Position numbers and translations under genes: made by a program. Shown one piece after another: positions 1-8,973 of a stretch of DNA of 64,000 nucleotides (positions are counted from its first letter, which is position 1; the number at the start of each line of letters is the position of its first letter). The DNA lies in NCBI GenBank assembly GCA_028823855.1, contig JAPPFL010000071.1, forward strand, positions 144,659 to 208,658. The letters are read 5' to 3'. The DNA comes from Albidovulum sp. GTDB lineage: Bacteria > Pseudomonadota > Alphaproteobacteria > Rhodobacterales > Rhodobacteraceae. A model generated the notes under the pieces. The model made no database searches. It saw only the letters and a list, made by a program, of their open reading frames with translations, and had not been told where the DNA came from.

Positions 1-1
1 G

Positions 2-535
2 AACGCGCCCGCGTTTCTCGGTCGCGGATTGGCCGTGAATGACATTATCGAACTGCGCAGGAACTGCCCGAATTTTAGCGTTATCAAGGCGGAAGCCTCG
101 GCAGTAGACACGGCGGCTCTGATCGAGGCGACCAACGGGTCCCTGCCTATATTCAACGGCAGGGCGGGCCTGGAACTCGTCGATAATCTCGATGTCGGCT
201 GCCGAGGGTTGATACTGGCGCCGGATTGCATCGATTATGCCGTGCAGGCCTACAACCGCTACAGAGCGGGCGAAATCGCCGCGGCAAATGCGATTTACCG
301 GACGGTGGCGCCTGCGATCATATTCGAGATGCAAGGAATCGAGACGCTTATTTGCTACGGCAAACGGCTGTTCTGTGCTCGAGCCGGATTCAAAATAGTA
401 GATCGGGCGCCGGCCCTTCGGCCAACGGCGGCGGGATTGCGGCTTGTAAAAAAATACGCGGACGAACTCGGGCCGATGAACGCGATCGAAAGCAGGTCCG
501 ATCCGCCTCTATCGCATACCTGGCGACAAATTTAG
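2..535 (+). CDS. DapA-family aldolase/lyase, 5'-truncated by the window edge
   Basis: The reading frame is open from the first bases, so this is the C-terminal part of a gene that begins before the window. The protein resembles the second half of the dihydrodipicolinate synthase / N-acetylneuraminate lyase TIM barrel. The lysine in VIKAE (codon 86-88) sits where the family's Schiff-base lysine occurs, and LPIFNGRAGLELVDNL and GCRGLILAP match the strands that follow it. Many relatives cleave or dehydrate 2-keto-3-deoxy sugar acids rather than make lysine precursors. It ends 15 bases before an ABC ATPase gene, so it is probably the first visible gene of a sugar-acid catabolic operon. The substrate cannot be told. 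Confidence 0.72.
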   Translation, partial: NAPAFLGRGLAVNDIIELRRNCPNFSVIKAEASAVDTAALIEATNGSLPIFNGRAGLELVDNLDVGCRGLILAPDCIDYAVQAYNRYRAGEIAAANAIYRTVAPAIIFEMQGIETLICYGKRLFCARAGFKIVDRAPALRPTAAGLRLVKKYADELGPMNAIESRSDPPLSHTWRQI

Positions 536-550
536 CTTGGAGCCGACGCA

Positions 551-1609
551 TTGGCGAAAATCGTTCTTGAAAATATTGAAAAGCGCTGGGGCCAGTTCAG
601 CGCGGTAAAAGACCTCAGCCTGACGGTTGCGGATCGAGAATTCATCGTTCTTCTCGGCCCGTCGGGGTGCGGCAAATCGACTACGTTGCGCATTATCGCG
701 GGGCTGGAGTCAGCGACCTCCGGCAACGTATACATCGACGGCGTAAGAGTTAACGACAGGTTGGCCCGCGATCGCGATATCGCGATGGTGTTCCAGAATT
801 ACGGCCTCTATCCGCATATGACCGTCCGCCAGCACATCGCCTATCCGCTCAGGCTAAAGAGAGTGGGTGACCCGGAACTAAGCGAGCGCGTCCTCGCGGC
901 CGCGGAAAGAGTGCATCTGAGCGAATTCCTCGACCGCCGCCCGCGTTCCTTGTCCGGAGGGCAGCGTCAGCGCGTGGCGCTGGCCCGAGCCATCGTAAGA
1001 ACTCCGAACCTTTTCCTGATGGACGAGCCGCTCTCCAACCTGGACGCGATATTGAGAGTTACGATGCGAGCCGAACTCAAGCATCTGCACCACAACCTCA
1101 AGACGACGACAGTCTACGTCACCCATGATCAGATCGAGGCCATGACAATGGCTTCCCGCGTCGTCGTCATGAACAACGGCATGGTCGAGCAGATTGGAGC
1201 GCCCGAACAGATTTACGGCGACCCCGACAATCTATTCGTCGCGACATTTATCGGATCTCCTCCTATAAACAGGATTCCGGGACGCGCATCCGGCGGAGAA
1301 TTCCAAACTGCTTCGGCCAATATAGGCGGATTTCCGATTTGGCTTTCCGGCGACGCCGTTCTGGGCGTGCGACCCGAGCACGTTTCGATCGCGGACGAAG
1401 ATCCGGACATCGCGGGCACCGTTTTCGCCGTCGAGTACACGGGGTCGGAACTCCTGATTGTAGCCGATACCGGCGGCGACAGGATTTCGCTGATCGGCGA
1501 CTTGGCCCGGCGGCCGAAAATCGACGAGCGGATAGGTCTCCGGATCGATCGCGGCGAGACCTTTTTCTTCGATGCGCAGACAGGCGCGAGGATCAGGAAA
1601 AGCTCGTGA
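551..1609 (+). CDS. ABC transporter ATP-binding protein, MalK/UgpC type
   Basis: 352 residues. It has Walker A GPSGCGKST (about residues 36-44), the signature LSGGQRQRVALARAIV, Walker B LFLMDEPLSNLD, the switch histidine in VTHDQIEAM, and a C-terminal TOBE region with GVRPEHVSI. This is the usual build of ATPases that drive carbohydrate importers of the CUT1 family. No permease or binding-protein gene follows, so its partners are probably upstream of the window. It lies 15 bases after the DapA-like gene and about 40 before the GMC oxidoreductase, all on one strand, which suggests one transcript. The transported substrate is unknown. Confidence 0.92.
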   Translation: MAKIVLENIEKRWGQFSAVKDLSLTVADREFIVLLGPSGCGKSTTLRIIAGLESATSGNVYIDGVRVNDRLARDRDIAMVFQNYGLYPHMTVRQHIAYPLRLKRVGDPELSERVLAAAERVHLSEFLDRRPRSLSGGQRQRVALARAIVRTPNLFLMDEPLSNLDAILRVTMRAELKHLHHNLKTTTVYVTHDQIEAMTMASRVVVMNNGMVEQIGAPEQIYGDPDNLFVATFIGSPPINRIPGRASGGEFQTASANIGGFPIWLSGDAVLGVRPEHVSIADEDPDIAGTVFAVEYTGSELLIVADTGGDRISLIGDLARRPKIDERIGLRIDRGETFFFDAQTGARIRKSS

Positions 1610-1649
1610 TCGCATGTCCGAAGCCGCCGCTGGGGGATGGGGGGAATGC

Positions 1650-3242
1650 ATGGATTACGACTACATAATCGCCGGAGGCGGTTCCTCGGCATGCGTGGCG
1701 GCGACTCGCCTGGTGCGGGACTTCGGCGCGCGCGTTCTACTTATCGAAAGAGGCCCTGCGCGCACGAACTGGCTCCTGCGCATGCCGGCGGGATACATGA
1801 AGTATCTCGCGCGCGACGATTTCCTGGAAATGCATGAAACGGTGCCGCAGGAGCAGCTTGACGGCCGGGCGCCTATCGTTCCTCAAGCGCGGGCGCTTGG
1901 CGGCGGAAGCGCGGTCAACGCCATGGTCTACATGCGCGGACAGCGCCAGGACTACGATGGCTGGGACGCGTTTCTCGGTGGCGGTTCCGGGTGGTCGTAC
2001 GGGGACATGCTGCCTCATTTCAAGCGGCTGGAGAGAAACACCAAGTTCAACAACGAATATCATGGCATCGACGGCGGGCTCTGGGTGTCGGACCCGGGCT
2101 ACACTGCCGAGATGACCGAAGCATTCGTGCTGGCGGCGCAGGGTCGCGGCTTTGCCTACAATCCAGATTTCAACGGCGAATGCCAGGCCGGCGTGGGCCT
2201 GATGCAAAACACGATCGGCAGGCACGAGCGGTGCGACGCGGTTCGAGCGTTCCTTTCCCGAGTGCGGGACAGCCCCTGCCTCAAGATCATAACGAAGGCG
2301 CAGGTTACGCGAATCGTGATCGAGAACGGGCGCGCCGTCGGAGTTGAATTCAGCAAGAACGGCAATTCGACGACCGTCAGAACCGGCGGCGAGGTTCTCG
2401 TCGCGACCGGCACGTACAATACCGCGAAGCTGCTAATGCTCTCGGGAATTGGCCCGCCGGATCATCTCAAGGAGCACGGCATCGCATGCATAGCCGACCT
2501 GCCGGGCGTCGGCGAAAACCTTCAGGATCATCACGAAGTCCCGCTCATCTGCGCCACGAGCGGATCGGTCGGCTATTTCAGGCAGGACCGCGGCTGGCGA
2601 ATGATCCGCAACGGTCTCCAGTACCTGATGTTCCGTTCGGGACCCGTAACGACGATCGGCGTTGAGGCATGCGCGTTCCACGATCCGGACGGAGGCGAAA
2701 GGCCGACGATCCAATTGTACTGCGCTCCTATCGTGTATCTGGATCGCGACTTCACCGACCTGAAGCCAACGAACGGCGTTACGTTGACCTCCTGCCTGCT
2801 GCGGCCGAAGGCGCGCGGGACCGTAAGGCTAAGGTCCGGCAACCCGAACGACAAGCCGCTGGTTGATTGCAGGTTTTTCGGCCACCCGGAAGATCTGCGG
2901 CTTACGATCAAGGCCGTCAGGATCGCCCGAGAGGTCCTGGCGACCGAACCGGCGGCGTCCCTGATTTCCGAAGAGCTCCTGCCCGGAAAAGATGTGGCGT
3001 CGGACGATGGCCTGCGAAATTACAGCAACCGAACCGTGAAAACCAATTACCATCCGGTCGGCACGGCCCGCATGGGCGCAGACAACGATCCGAATGCAGT
3101 CGTCGACACGGAATTGCGAGTCCGAGGCATCGAGAATCTACGCGTGGTGGATTGCTCGGTGATGCCGTTCATACCCTCGGGCAACACGAACGCGCCCGCG
3201 ATGGCTGTTGCCGATCGAGCGGTTTCGATCATGCGGAAATAG
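1650..3242 (+). CDS. GMC-family FAD oxidoreductase
   Basis: 530 residues from the ATG at 1650, chosen because YIIAGGGSSACVAATRLV directly after it is the N-terminal Rossmann FAD motif and GGGGGA lies just upstream. An in-frame start at 1572 would add 26 residues overlapping the ATPase gene. GMC features are seen in order: GGGSAVNAMVYMRG, the loop GIGPPDHLKEHGI, the catalytic histidine region NYHPVGTARMG, and the C-terminal GNTNAPAMAVADRA. Such enzymes oxidise alcohols or sugars with FAD. It shares an operon with a kinase, an enolase paralogue and a lyase, so a polyol or sugar substrate is likelier than choline. It is clearly different from the BetA-like enzyme at 42083-43738. Confidence 0.9.
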   Translation: MDYDYIIAGGGSSACVAATRLVRDFGARVLLIERGPARTNWLLRMPAGYMKYLARDDFLEMHETVPQEQLDGRAPIVPQARALGGGSAVNAMVYMRGQRQDYDGWDAFLGGGSGWSYGDMLPHFKRLERNTKFNNEYHGIDGGLWVSDPGYTAEMTEAFVLAAQGRGFAYNPDFNGECQAGVGLMQNTIGRHERCDAVRAFLSRVRDSPCLKIITKAQVTRIVIENGRAVGVEFSKNGNSTTVRTGGEVLVATGTYNTAKLLMLSGIGPPDHLKEHGIACIADLPGVGENLQDHHEVPLICATSGSVGYFRQDRGWRMIRNGLQYLMFRSGPVTTIGVEACAFHDPDGGERPTIQLYCAPIVYLDRDFTDLKPTNGVTLTSCLLRPKARGTVRLRSGNPNDKPLVDCRFFGHPEDLRLTIKAVRIAREVLATEPAASLISEELLPGKDVASDDGLRNYSNRTVKTNYHPVGTARMGADNDPNAVVDTELRVRGIENLRVVDCSVMPFIPSGNTNAPAMAVADRAVSIMRK

Positions 3243-3244
3243 AA

Positions 3245-4015
3245 ATGGCCACGGGTGGAAGCGCCAACATGGCAAATCGCGAAACCGAAAGAGCCTCGCC
3301 CCTGGTAGAACGGACAATCGACGCCCTCGGCCGCCGCATTGTCCACGGAACCTATGCTCCAGACACGGCCCTGCCGACGGAAACAGAGATTGCGAAGTCG
3401 ACCGGAGTGGGAAGAAACGTGGTCCGCGAAGCCACGAAGTATCTGACATCCATGGGGTTGCTCCGCATTGCGCAGGGTTCGGGAACCAAGGTCCAGCCAA
3501 AGGAAAACTGGAACTACCTGGACAGCCGCATCATCCAATGGGCCATGGATTCGGATGATCTGCGCGACGGGTTGATCGATGAACTGAGCGCGCTGAGATA
3601 TATTGTCGAGCCGGAAGTGGCGGCGATGGCCGCCGAACTTGCGACCATAACCGAAAAGCTCCGTTTGTTCGAAGCGCTGGAAGCGATGGAGGCCAACAAG
3701 GACGATCCGGAAAAGGCGGTCGAAGCCGACATTCTGTTCCATCGTCGCTTGTTTGCGGCGGCCCACAACAAATTCCTCGTGACGCTCCTGCGAGCGGTTG
3801 TCGCCGTGCTGCGCGCGAATTTTGAGCTTGCGATCAGGGCGGACTACGCGATCATCGAATTTCTGGACGAGCATCGGCAGGTGGCCGAAGCCGTCTACGA
3901 TCGAAATCCGGATGAGGCTCGATCCTGCATGCGCAAGCTTCTTCGCCGCAACGAGCGCCACCTGTCCGAAATGCGCGCGGCGCTTGCGCCCGGGAAATCG
4001 GCAGGAAACCGATGA
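3245..4015 (+). CDS. GntR-family transcriptional regulator, FadR/FCD subgroup
   Basis: 256 residues from the ATG at 3245; an ATG at 3269 is possible. The N-terminal winged helix is clear (LGRRIVHGTYAPDTALPTE, then VGRNVVREATKYLTSMGLL). The C-terminal all-helical FCD domain has the metal and ligand residues spaced as in the family: D and H in EADILFHRRL, H in DEHRQVAEA, H in RRNERHL. These regulators usually repress a neighbouring sugar-acid operon until a pathway metabolite binds. It starts 2 bases after the GMC gene stop and is followed by the kinase and enolase-like genes, so it probably controls this cluster. The longer open frame from 2867 is a shadow of the GMC gene. Confidence 0.92.
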   Translation: MATGGSANMANRETERASPLVERTIDALGRRIVHGTYAPDTALPTETEIAKSTGVGRNVVREATKYLTSMGLLRIAQGSGTKVQPKENWNYLDSRIIQWAMDSDDLRDGLIDELSALRYIVEPEVAAMAAELATITEKLRLFEALEAMEANKDDPEKAVEADILFHRRLFAAAHNKFLVTLLRAVVAVLRANFELAIRADYAIIEFLDEHRQVAEAVYDRNPDEARSCMRKLLRRNERHLSEMRAALAPGKSAGNR

Positions 4016-4049
4016 TCGCGGGACTTATTCCTATCTTCCGGTTCGCGCG

Positions 4050-5057
4050 ATGACCGACGCTCTTGAAACGCGCTGCCGCCGCTTGCTCTGCGAACTTGGC
4101 CTCGCTTCGGAGGATGACTATATCGAAGTCGATCCGCTGAAAGGCGGCGTGGCATCGGACATCGCGCGCGTGAAAGCGGGCGAAAAGTCCTATTGCGTCA
4201 AATTCGCGCTCGAAAAGCTGAAGGTCTCGGAGGATTGGCGGGCGCCGACGCACCGCAACAGGACCGAGTTTGCCTGGCTGGAATTCGCCCGCGCTGTCGA
4301 GCCGTCCTCGATCCCTCGACTTTACGGGCAGTCGGGCATCGGATTTGCGATGGAGCATATCGCTTCGCCCGATGTTCGATTGTGGAAGGACGCGTTAATG
4401 AAAGAGACGCCGCGCGTCGGTCGCGCCGGACGCGTCGCCGCTGTCCTGGGCAAAATTCACCGAGCGTCGGCTCGACCCGACTTCTGCCGGGCGCGTTTCG
4501 AAAATTACGACGACTTCCTTGCGCTTCGAATTGAACCGTATCTGCTGTTTTCAGCCTTGAAGCATTCCGATCTGTCTCGGCAGCTGACCGGCATTGGAAA
4601 CCGCCTCTACCGATCGCGAATCGCGCTCGTGCATGGCGACATCAGCCCGAAAAACATCCTGTTTCGCGGGAACTGCCCGATTCTTCTCGATGCGGAATGC
4701 GCCACGATCGGCGATCCCGCGTTCGATGTCGCCTTCTGCCTCAATCACCTGGTCCTCAAGTCCTTTCACCGACCGAAATTCTGCGGGGAATTGATCGCGG
4801 TCGGCACTGAATTCTGGACTTCATACGCCGCCAATGTCGACTGGGAGCCGCTTGAGGAATTGGAGGCTCGCGCGGCCGAGCTCTTGCCGGCGCTGATGCT
4901 TGCGCGGGTCGACGGGAAGTCGCCCGTGCCGTACTTGTCGCCGCGAAACCAAAGGCTTGTCCGCGGCACGGCGAAATCTCTGATACTGGAGCGGCCGCCA
5001 AATCTAGCAGAGGCGCTAGCGGCCATCCGGCAAGTAGGGCGACACGAAGATGAGTGA
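4050..5057 (+). CDS. APH/choline-kinase-fold small-molecule kinase
   Basis: 335 residues from the ATG at 4050, after the GntR stop. The catalytic loop LVHGDISPKNILF carries the Brenner-type HxDxxxxN motif, and LLDAECATIGDPAFDVAF supplies the metal-binding acid and the GDPxxD signature of the aminoglycoside phosphotransferase superfamily. Members phosphorylate hydroxyl groups on antibiotics, choline, methylthioribose, homoserine or sugars. The setting (lyase, sugar-type ABC ATPase, FCD regulator, enolase paralogue) points to a catabolic kinase acting on a sugar, sugar acid or polyol. Its last 8 bases overlap the start of the enolase-like gene, so the two are probably translationally coupled and may act on successive intermediates. 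An antibiotic-resistance role is unlikely here. Confidence 0.85.
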   Translation: MTDALETRCRRLLCELGLASEDDYIEVDPLKGGVASDIARVKAGEKSYCVKFALEKLKVSEDWRAPTHRNRTEFAWLEFARAVEPSSIPRLYGQSGIGFAMEHIASPDVRLWKDALMKETPRVGRAGRVAAVLGKIHRASARPDFCRARFENYDDFLALRIEPYLLFSALKHSDLSRQLTGIGNRLYRSRIALVHGDISPKNILFRGNCPILLDAECATIGDPAFDVAFCLNHLVLKSFHRPKFCGELIAVGTEFWTSYAANVDWEPLEELEARAAELLPALMLARVDGKSPVPYLSPRNQRLVRGTAKSLILERPPNLAEALAAIRQVGRHEDE

Positions 5058-6345
5058 AATCCGAACGGTCTTCGCTCGCCGGATCTGGGACTCTCGCGGC
5101 AATCCCACCGTCGAGGTGGAGGTCGCGCTCGCCGATGGATCGATCGGCCGGGCCGCCGCCCCCGCTGGAGCCTCGCGGGGCTCCCGCGAGGCAGTCGACT
5201 TGCGCGATGGCGGCGCAAGGCTCGGCGGCAAGGATGTCGCGCGCGCAGTTTCCAACGTAAACGGAGCGATTGCCAAGTCATTGAAGGGCATGGCCGCGAT
5301 CGATCAGCAGGCGGTCGACGACGCTCTCATTCAGTTGGACGGAACGCCGGCAAAATCGAATCTCGGAGGCAACGCCACGGTCGCAACGTCTCTGGCCGTT
5401 CTGCAAGCCGCCGCCGCCAGCGAGTCGAAGCCCTTGTGGGCATACCTGGCCGATACGCACGGGAGCGCTCCGTCGATTCCGTTGCCGGAGATTCAGGTTT
5501 TCGGCGGCGGAGCCCACGCGGGGCGCCGCGTCGATGTTCAGGACTTTATGATCATGGTTCCCGGAGCGGAATCCTTTAGCGAAGCCATGGCGATCACGTC
5601 CGAGATTTACCGAGCCGCCGGCGCGATCCTGGAGCGCAGGCGAGGCTCCGCCGGCGTGGCCGACGAAGGCGGATGGTGGCCGCAGTTCGAAAGCAACGAA
5701 GAAGGACTCGAAACCCTCGTCGCCGCAATCGAGGCGGCCGGAGAATCGCCGGGCGAACGGGTCGTTATTTCCCTCGATATCGCCGCGTCCGAATTCGGCG
5801 GGAAGGGTCGATACGAGCTTGCGCTCGAAAACCGAACGGTCGACACGGATTCAATGATCGAAATTCTCGGCCGCTGGCTGGACAAGTACCCGATCGCCGC
5901 AATCGAGGATCCGCTCGCCGAGGACGATCCGGACGGAATGCGAAAATTCACCGATAAATTCGGCTCGCGCATTCAAATCATCGGCGACGACTACCTCGCG
6001 ACCCGTACGGAACTCGTGCTCGAGGCCGCGAAGGCCGGTGCCTGCAACGCGGCGCTAATCAAGGTCAACCAGGCGGGAACCGTTTCCGAGTCGCTCGCGG
6101 CTTTTCGGGCGGCAAGGCGAAACGGGCTAGGTACGGTGATTTCGGCTCGCTCGGGCGAAACCGAGGATGTCGGCATTTGCCATCTCGCGGTCGGCCTGAA
6201 TGCCGGACAGCTCAAGGTCGGTTCGTTCTCGCGATCGGAGCGGATGGCGAAATGGAATGAATGCATTCGCATAAGCGAGCATCCGGGCGCGGGCGAATTT
6301 GTCGGCGGCAAACCGCTTGAGCGAACATGGTGGGGGCGGGACTGA
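5050..6345 (+). CDS. Enolase paralogue with altered active-site residues
   Basis: 431 residues, the normal enolase length. Retained landmarks are the acid in DEGG, metal ligands in SLDIAASEF, IEDPLAEDD and IIGDD, the general-base lysine in LIKVNQAGT, the histidine in GGAHAG, and the second lysine in GQLKVGS. Three places differ from canonical enolase. The PSGAST loop reads PAGASRG, losing the metal-II serine. QEF reads QDF. SHRSGETED reads SARSGETED, losing the conserved histidine that contacts substrate. By homology the enzyme should abstract a proton and eliminate water, but probably from something other than 2-phosphoglycerate. It overlaps the kinase gene by 8 bases, so it may act on the kinase product. 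A normal housekeeping enolase is expected elsewhere. Confidence 0.85.
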   Translation: MSEIRTVFARRIWDSRGNPTVEVEVALADGSIGRAAAPAGASRGSREAVDLRDGGARLGGKDVARAVSNVNGAIAKSLKGMAAIDQQAVDDALIQLDGTPAKSNLGGNATVATSLAVLQAAAASESKPLWAYLADTHGSAPSIPLPEIQVFGGGAHAGRRVDVQDFMIMVPGAESFSEAMAITSEIYRAAGAILERRRGSAGVADEGGWWPQFESNEEGLETLVAAIEAAGESPGERVVISLDIAASEFGGKGRYELALENRTVDTDSMIEILGRWLDKYPIAAIEDPLAEDDPDGMRKFTDKFGSRIQIIGDDYLATRTELVLEAAKAGACNAALIKVNQAGTVSESLAAFRAARRNGLGTVISARSGETEDVGICHLAVGLNAGQLKVGSFSRSERMAKWNECIRISEHPGAGEFVGGKPLERTWWGRD

Positions 6346-6657
6346 TGCTATCGCCGGCGCCGCGCAACTCGCTCAGAACCCGGACGCCGTGGATGCAGCC
6401 TATCGGCGTTCGCCACCGTTTCGCGTCAATTGTTGAGGGAGTCTCCAAGCGAGCCCAAGCGATTCGAACGAGCCCGTTTTCCGGCTGATGCCTGCAGCCG
6501 CGCGAAGAGCAGCCGTCGCGCCGGCTGCCTTCGCTTCGGCGAAAGCGCCGCGGCAGCATTATCCGCAGGGAACGCAACCGGACGCGGCGCAAGCCCCGAT
6601 ATTTCGAAAAAAAATTTCACGAGCGCGGGCGATTGTTTATCCGGAACAGGAAAATCT
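6346..6657 (+). other. Junction between the catabolic operon and the DotA block
   Basis: No intact gene was seen. Directly after the enolase stop one frame encodes a short tail, AGAAQLAQNPDAVDAAYRR and a few more residues, ending in TGA near 6438. It reads like the end of a real protein and could be the scar of a truncated upstream gene of the mobile block. No inverted repeat or attachment site was recognised. Confidence 0.3.
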
Positions 6658-8916
6658 ATGCCTTCGCCGGATCCAAAACTCGTTTCATTCGCAATGTTCG
6701 CGCCGTTCGCCGTTGTCGGCAAAGCCGCAGCGCAGTCCTCGCCCGCATCGGTCGACGGCGGAGCCATCTCGGGACTATTCGGATCGCCGTTCGGAGACGG
6801 CTACAGCTCGGTGCTCCTGCACGAGCTGTTCGGCCCGCTCTTCCCCAGCGCCGCCGGCCCGTCCGGCGCAACCGTGTTTTCGAGCATAATCGGATACTTC
6901 AACGTATTCGTGCTCGGAATCGGCGGGCTGCTTTTCCTCTACAATGTCTTCGCCGGGGTTCTGCAAACGGCCCACGAAGGCAGGATCCTCGGTCGCCGAT
7001 GGTCTTCTCTTTGGGCGCCGTTGCGCGTGCTCCTGGCGGCGGCGCTGCTGATGCCGATGCCGGGCATGGGCGGCTACAATGCAATTCAAGGCGCGGTCGC
7101 ATGGCTGGTCAAGGGCTCGACCTCCATGGCTTCCGAAGTCTGGAGCTTCGGCGCGGCGCAGATATTGTCCGGCAACCTGCCGGTTACGGGAGCAACCTCC
7201 CGTTTCAGCGGCGATGTATTCAAGACCGTTTATAGAAACCAGCTTTGCGCGAAGATCGCGAATTACCAGCTGGCGGCGGCGGGAAGCGACAAGCGCGTCT
7301 CGTTCGAAGCCATTTCCTCGAACGACGCCGACGAATTCATTTCCGGAATCGGCGGAAAGCAAAGCGGCATTTGCGGCTCCTACGCGATTCCGAGGCTGCC
7401 GAGCTACGTGAACCGCTTCGAATACGGGGTGGGGAACGCCGTGGCTTCGCAGTTCCGGTCGCTCCACCACGGCGTGCTTCAGCACCTGGTCGATTCCGCT
7501 AACGAGATCATCGATGCGCAATGGTCGGCTGCGCTCGGAAATTCAAGCGAGATCGCGGAAGTCTCGGGCGAGATCGCTCGCGCGATCGCCGCGGCCGGCG
7601 AAATGCTTGAGAGCGGCAATCGTCAAATTCTAGAACACTTGATCGGCGCCGACTCAAGCAGCGGCGCCGCTCGAGCGGCGATTCTGGAATTCATAAGCGG
7701 AAGCAGCTGCGACTCCGTCGTTGGCGGAACCGTATGCTTCGGCGAAGGATGGATCGGCGCCGGAAACTGGTTCATGGTTGTCGCCCGCCTCAACTCGGAA
7801 ATCCTGGGGCTGGTTCGGGCATCGGTTTCCGGCCAGGAATCCGACTATATCGGCAATGAAATCAACAGGCTGAACCGGAATGTCGTCGTGGCGACGGATT
7901 CGCCCGGCTGGTTCGGAAGGAATTTGCTCGCCGTCGATGCCGACAAATACATGCACGCCGAGGAGGCGCTGCGCATTTGGAATTCTCTTAACGACGAATT
8001 GGAACGCGCTTCCGCAAGGCTGGCGGCGGGCGGTTTCCGGATTACGGCGAACGCGATGCGCGACGCGCTCCCCGAAGAACGCTCCGGGCTTCTCTCGAGA
8101 ATTTGGCGGGCGAATTTTGCCGGGGGACTCGAAGCGGTCGTCCAAACACTATCGCCTTCGAACTGGAGCGGCGATCCCATCGCGGGAATCGTATCGATGG
8201 GGAACTGGTATCTCGACGTTGCCGGTTCGCTTCTGCTTGGAGGATTCGCGACCTCGCTGGTCGCGGGGTCGGGGGCAAGCTCAACCGCAATTCTTATCGC
8301 CGCTCCTCTGGCGGCCATAGGCGCTTCGCAGTCCTTTATCCTGCCGATGCTGCCGTTTCTGTTCTGGATTCTTGCCGTCGCCGGGTACCTTTTGCTTGTC
8401 GCCGAATCCGTCGTCGCATCGACGCTATGGGCGTTCGCCCATCTTCGAATGGACGGCGAAGGGATATCCGGCGATGCCGGCCGCGGCGGCTGGATGCTAT
8501 TGCTGGGTCTCATTCTGACGCCGACGCTTATGATTTTCGGACTTTTCGCCGGCATGGCGATTTTTCGCATTGCTTCGGGGCTCCTCGATGCCGGCATGTT
8601 CTACGCGATGAGCGCATTGCTGAATGCGTCTCCGATCGTGGGCATTTTCGGGCTTGTCGCCGCCGGAATGCTGATCGTCGTCGCCTACGTCGTCATTATC
8701 GAGCGAAGCTTTTCGCTGGTTACCGAGTTTCCCGGCCGGGTTTTAAGATGGATCGGTTCAGAAACCGGAATAGCCGATGGTTCCGCCCAGACCCGAATGA
8801 ACTCGGCCGCAGCCGGCGCCGCTTCTTCGATCGGATCGTTCGCGCCAAGAGCTGGCGCGATCCTGGCCGGAGGCGGACCCGCCGCCCGACGCGGCCTAGC
8901 CAAGCTGATGAAATGA
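6658..8916 (+). CDS. DotA/TraY-family type IVB secretion/conjugation membrane protein
   Basis: 752 residues from the ATG at 6658, which has ACAGGAAAA just upstream; the frame opens earlier at 6430 without a good start. A short N-terminal hydrophobic segment is followed by the family's first core, with a membrane span near SSIIGYFNVFVLGIGGLLFL, then GRRWSSLWAPLRVLLAAALL and PMPGMGGYNAIQGAVAWLV. A large soluble middle follows, then a C-terminal bundle of hydrophobic segments (about residues 510-700). DotA of Dot/Icm and TraY of IncI plasmids are polytopic inner-membrane parts of type IVB machines. No other recognisable T4BSS gene lies in the window, so this is either the edge of an element or a leftover. 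Confidence 0.85.
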   Translation: MPSPDPKLVSFAMFAPFAVVGKAAAQSSPASVDGGAISGLFGSPFGDGYSSVLLHELFGPLFPSAAGPSGATVFSSIIGYFNVFVLGIGGLLFLYNVFAGVLQTAHEGRILGRRWSSLWAPLRVLLAAALLMPMPGMGGYNAIQGAVAWLVKGSTSMASEVWSFGAAQILSGNLPVTGATSRFSGDVFKTVYRNQLCAKIANYQLAAAGSDKRVSFEAISSNDADEFISGIGGKQSGICGSYAIPRLPSYVNRFEYGVGNAVASQFRSLHHGVLQHLVDSANEIIDAQWSAALGNSSEIAEVSGEIARAIAAAGEMLESGNRQILEHLIGADSSSGAARAAILEFISGSSCDSVVGGTVCFGEGWIGAGNWFMVVARLNSEILGLVRASVSGQESDYIGNEINRLNRNVVVATDSPGWFGRNLLAVDADKYMHAEEALRIWNSLNDELERASARLAAGGFRITANAMRDALPEERSGLLSRIWRANFAGGLEAVVQTLSPSNWSGDPIAGIVSMGNWYLDVAGSLLLGGFATSLVAGSGASSTAILIAAPLAAIGASQSFILPMLPFLFWILAVAGYLLLVAESVVASTLWAFAHLRMDGEGISGDAGRGGWMLLLGLILTPTLMIFGLFAGMAIFRIASGLLDAGMFYAMSALLNASPIVGIFGLVAAGMLIVVAYVVIIERSFSLVTEFPGRVLRWIGSETGIADGSAQTRMNSAAAGAASSIGSFAPRAGAILAGGGPAARRGLAKLMK

Positions 8917-8973
8917 ATCTGCATCGGCGCAAACGCGCTGGCGCGGCGGAAAATTTGCAGGAAAAGGAAGACG

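Noticed and set aside
1213..1692. Long minus-strand open frames under the ATPase gene, and similar ones under most plus-strand genes
   Set aside because: They mirror well-conserved coding sequence in another frame, lack ribosome-binding sites, and have Arg/Pro/Ser-rich compositions typical of shadow frames in GC-rich genes.
2867..3244. A 126-residue N-terminal extension of the GntR regulator
   Set aside because: It lies inside the GMC oxidoreductase gene in another frame; the winged-helix domain begins right after the ATG at 3245 or 3269.
3047..3961. A 304-residue minus-strand frame
   Set aside because: It covers the GMC end and GntR gene, whose products have clear family motifs on the plus strand.
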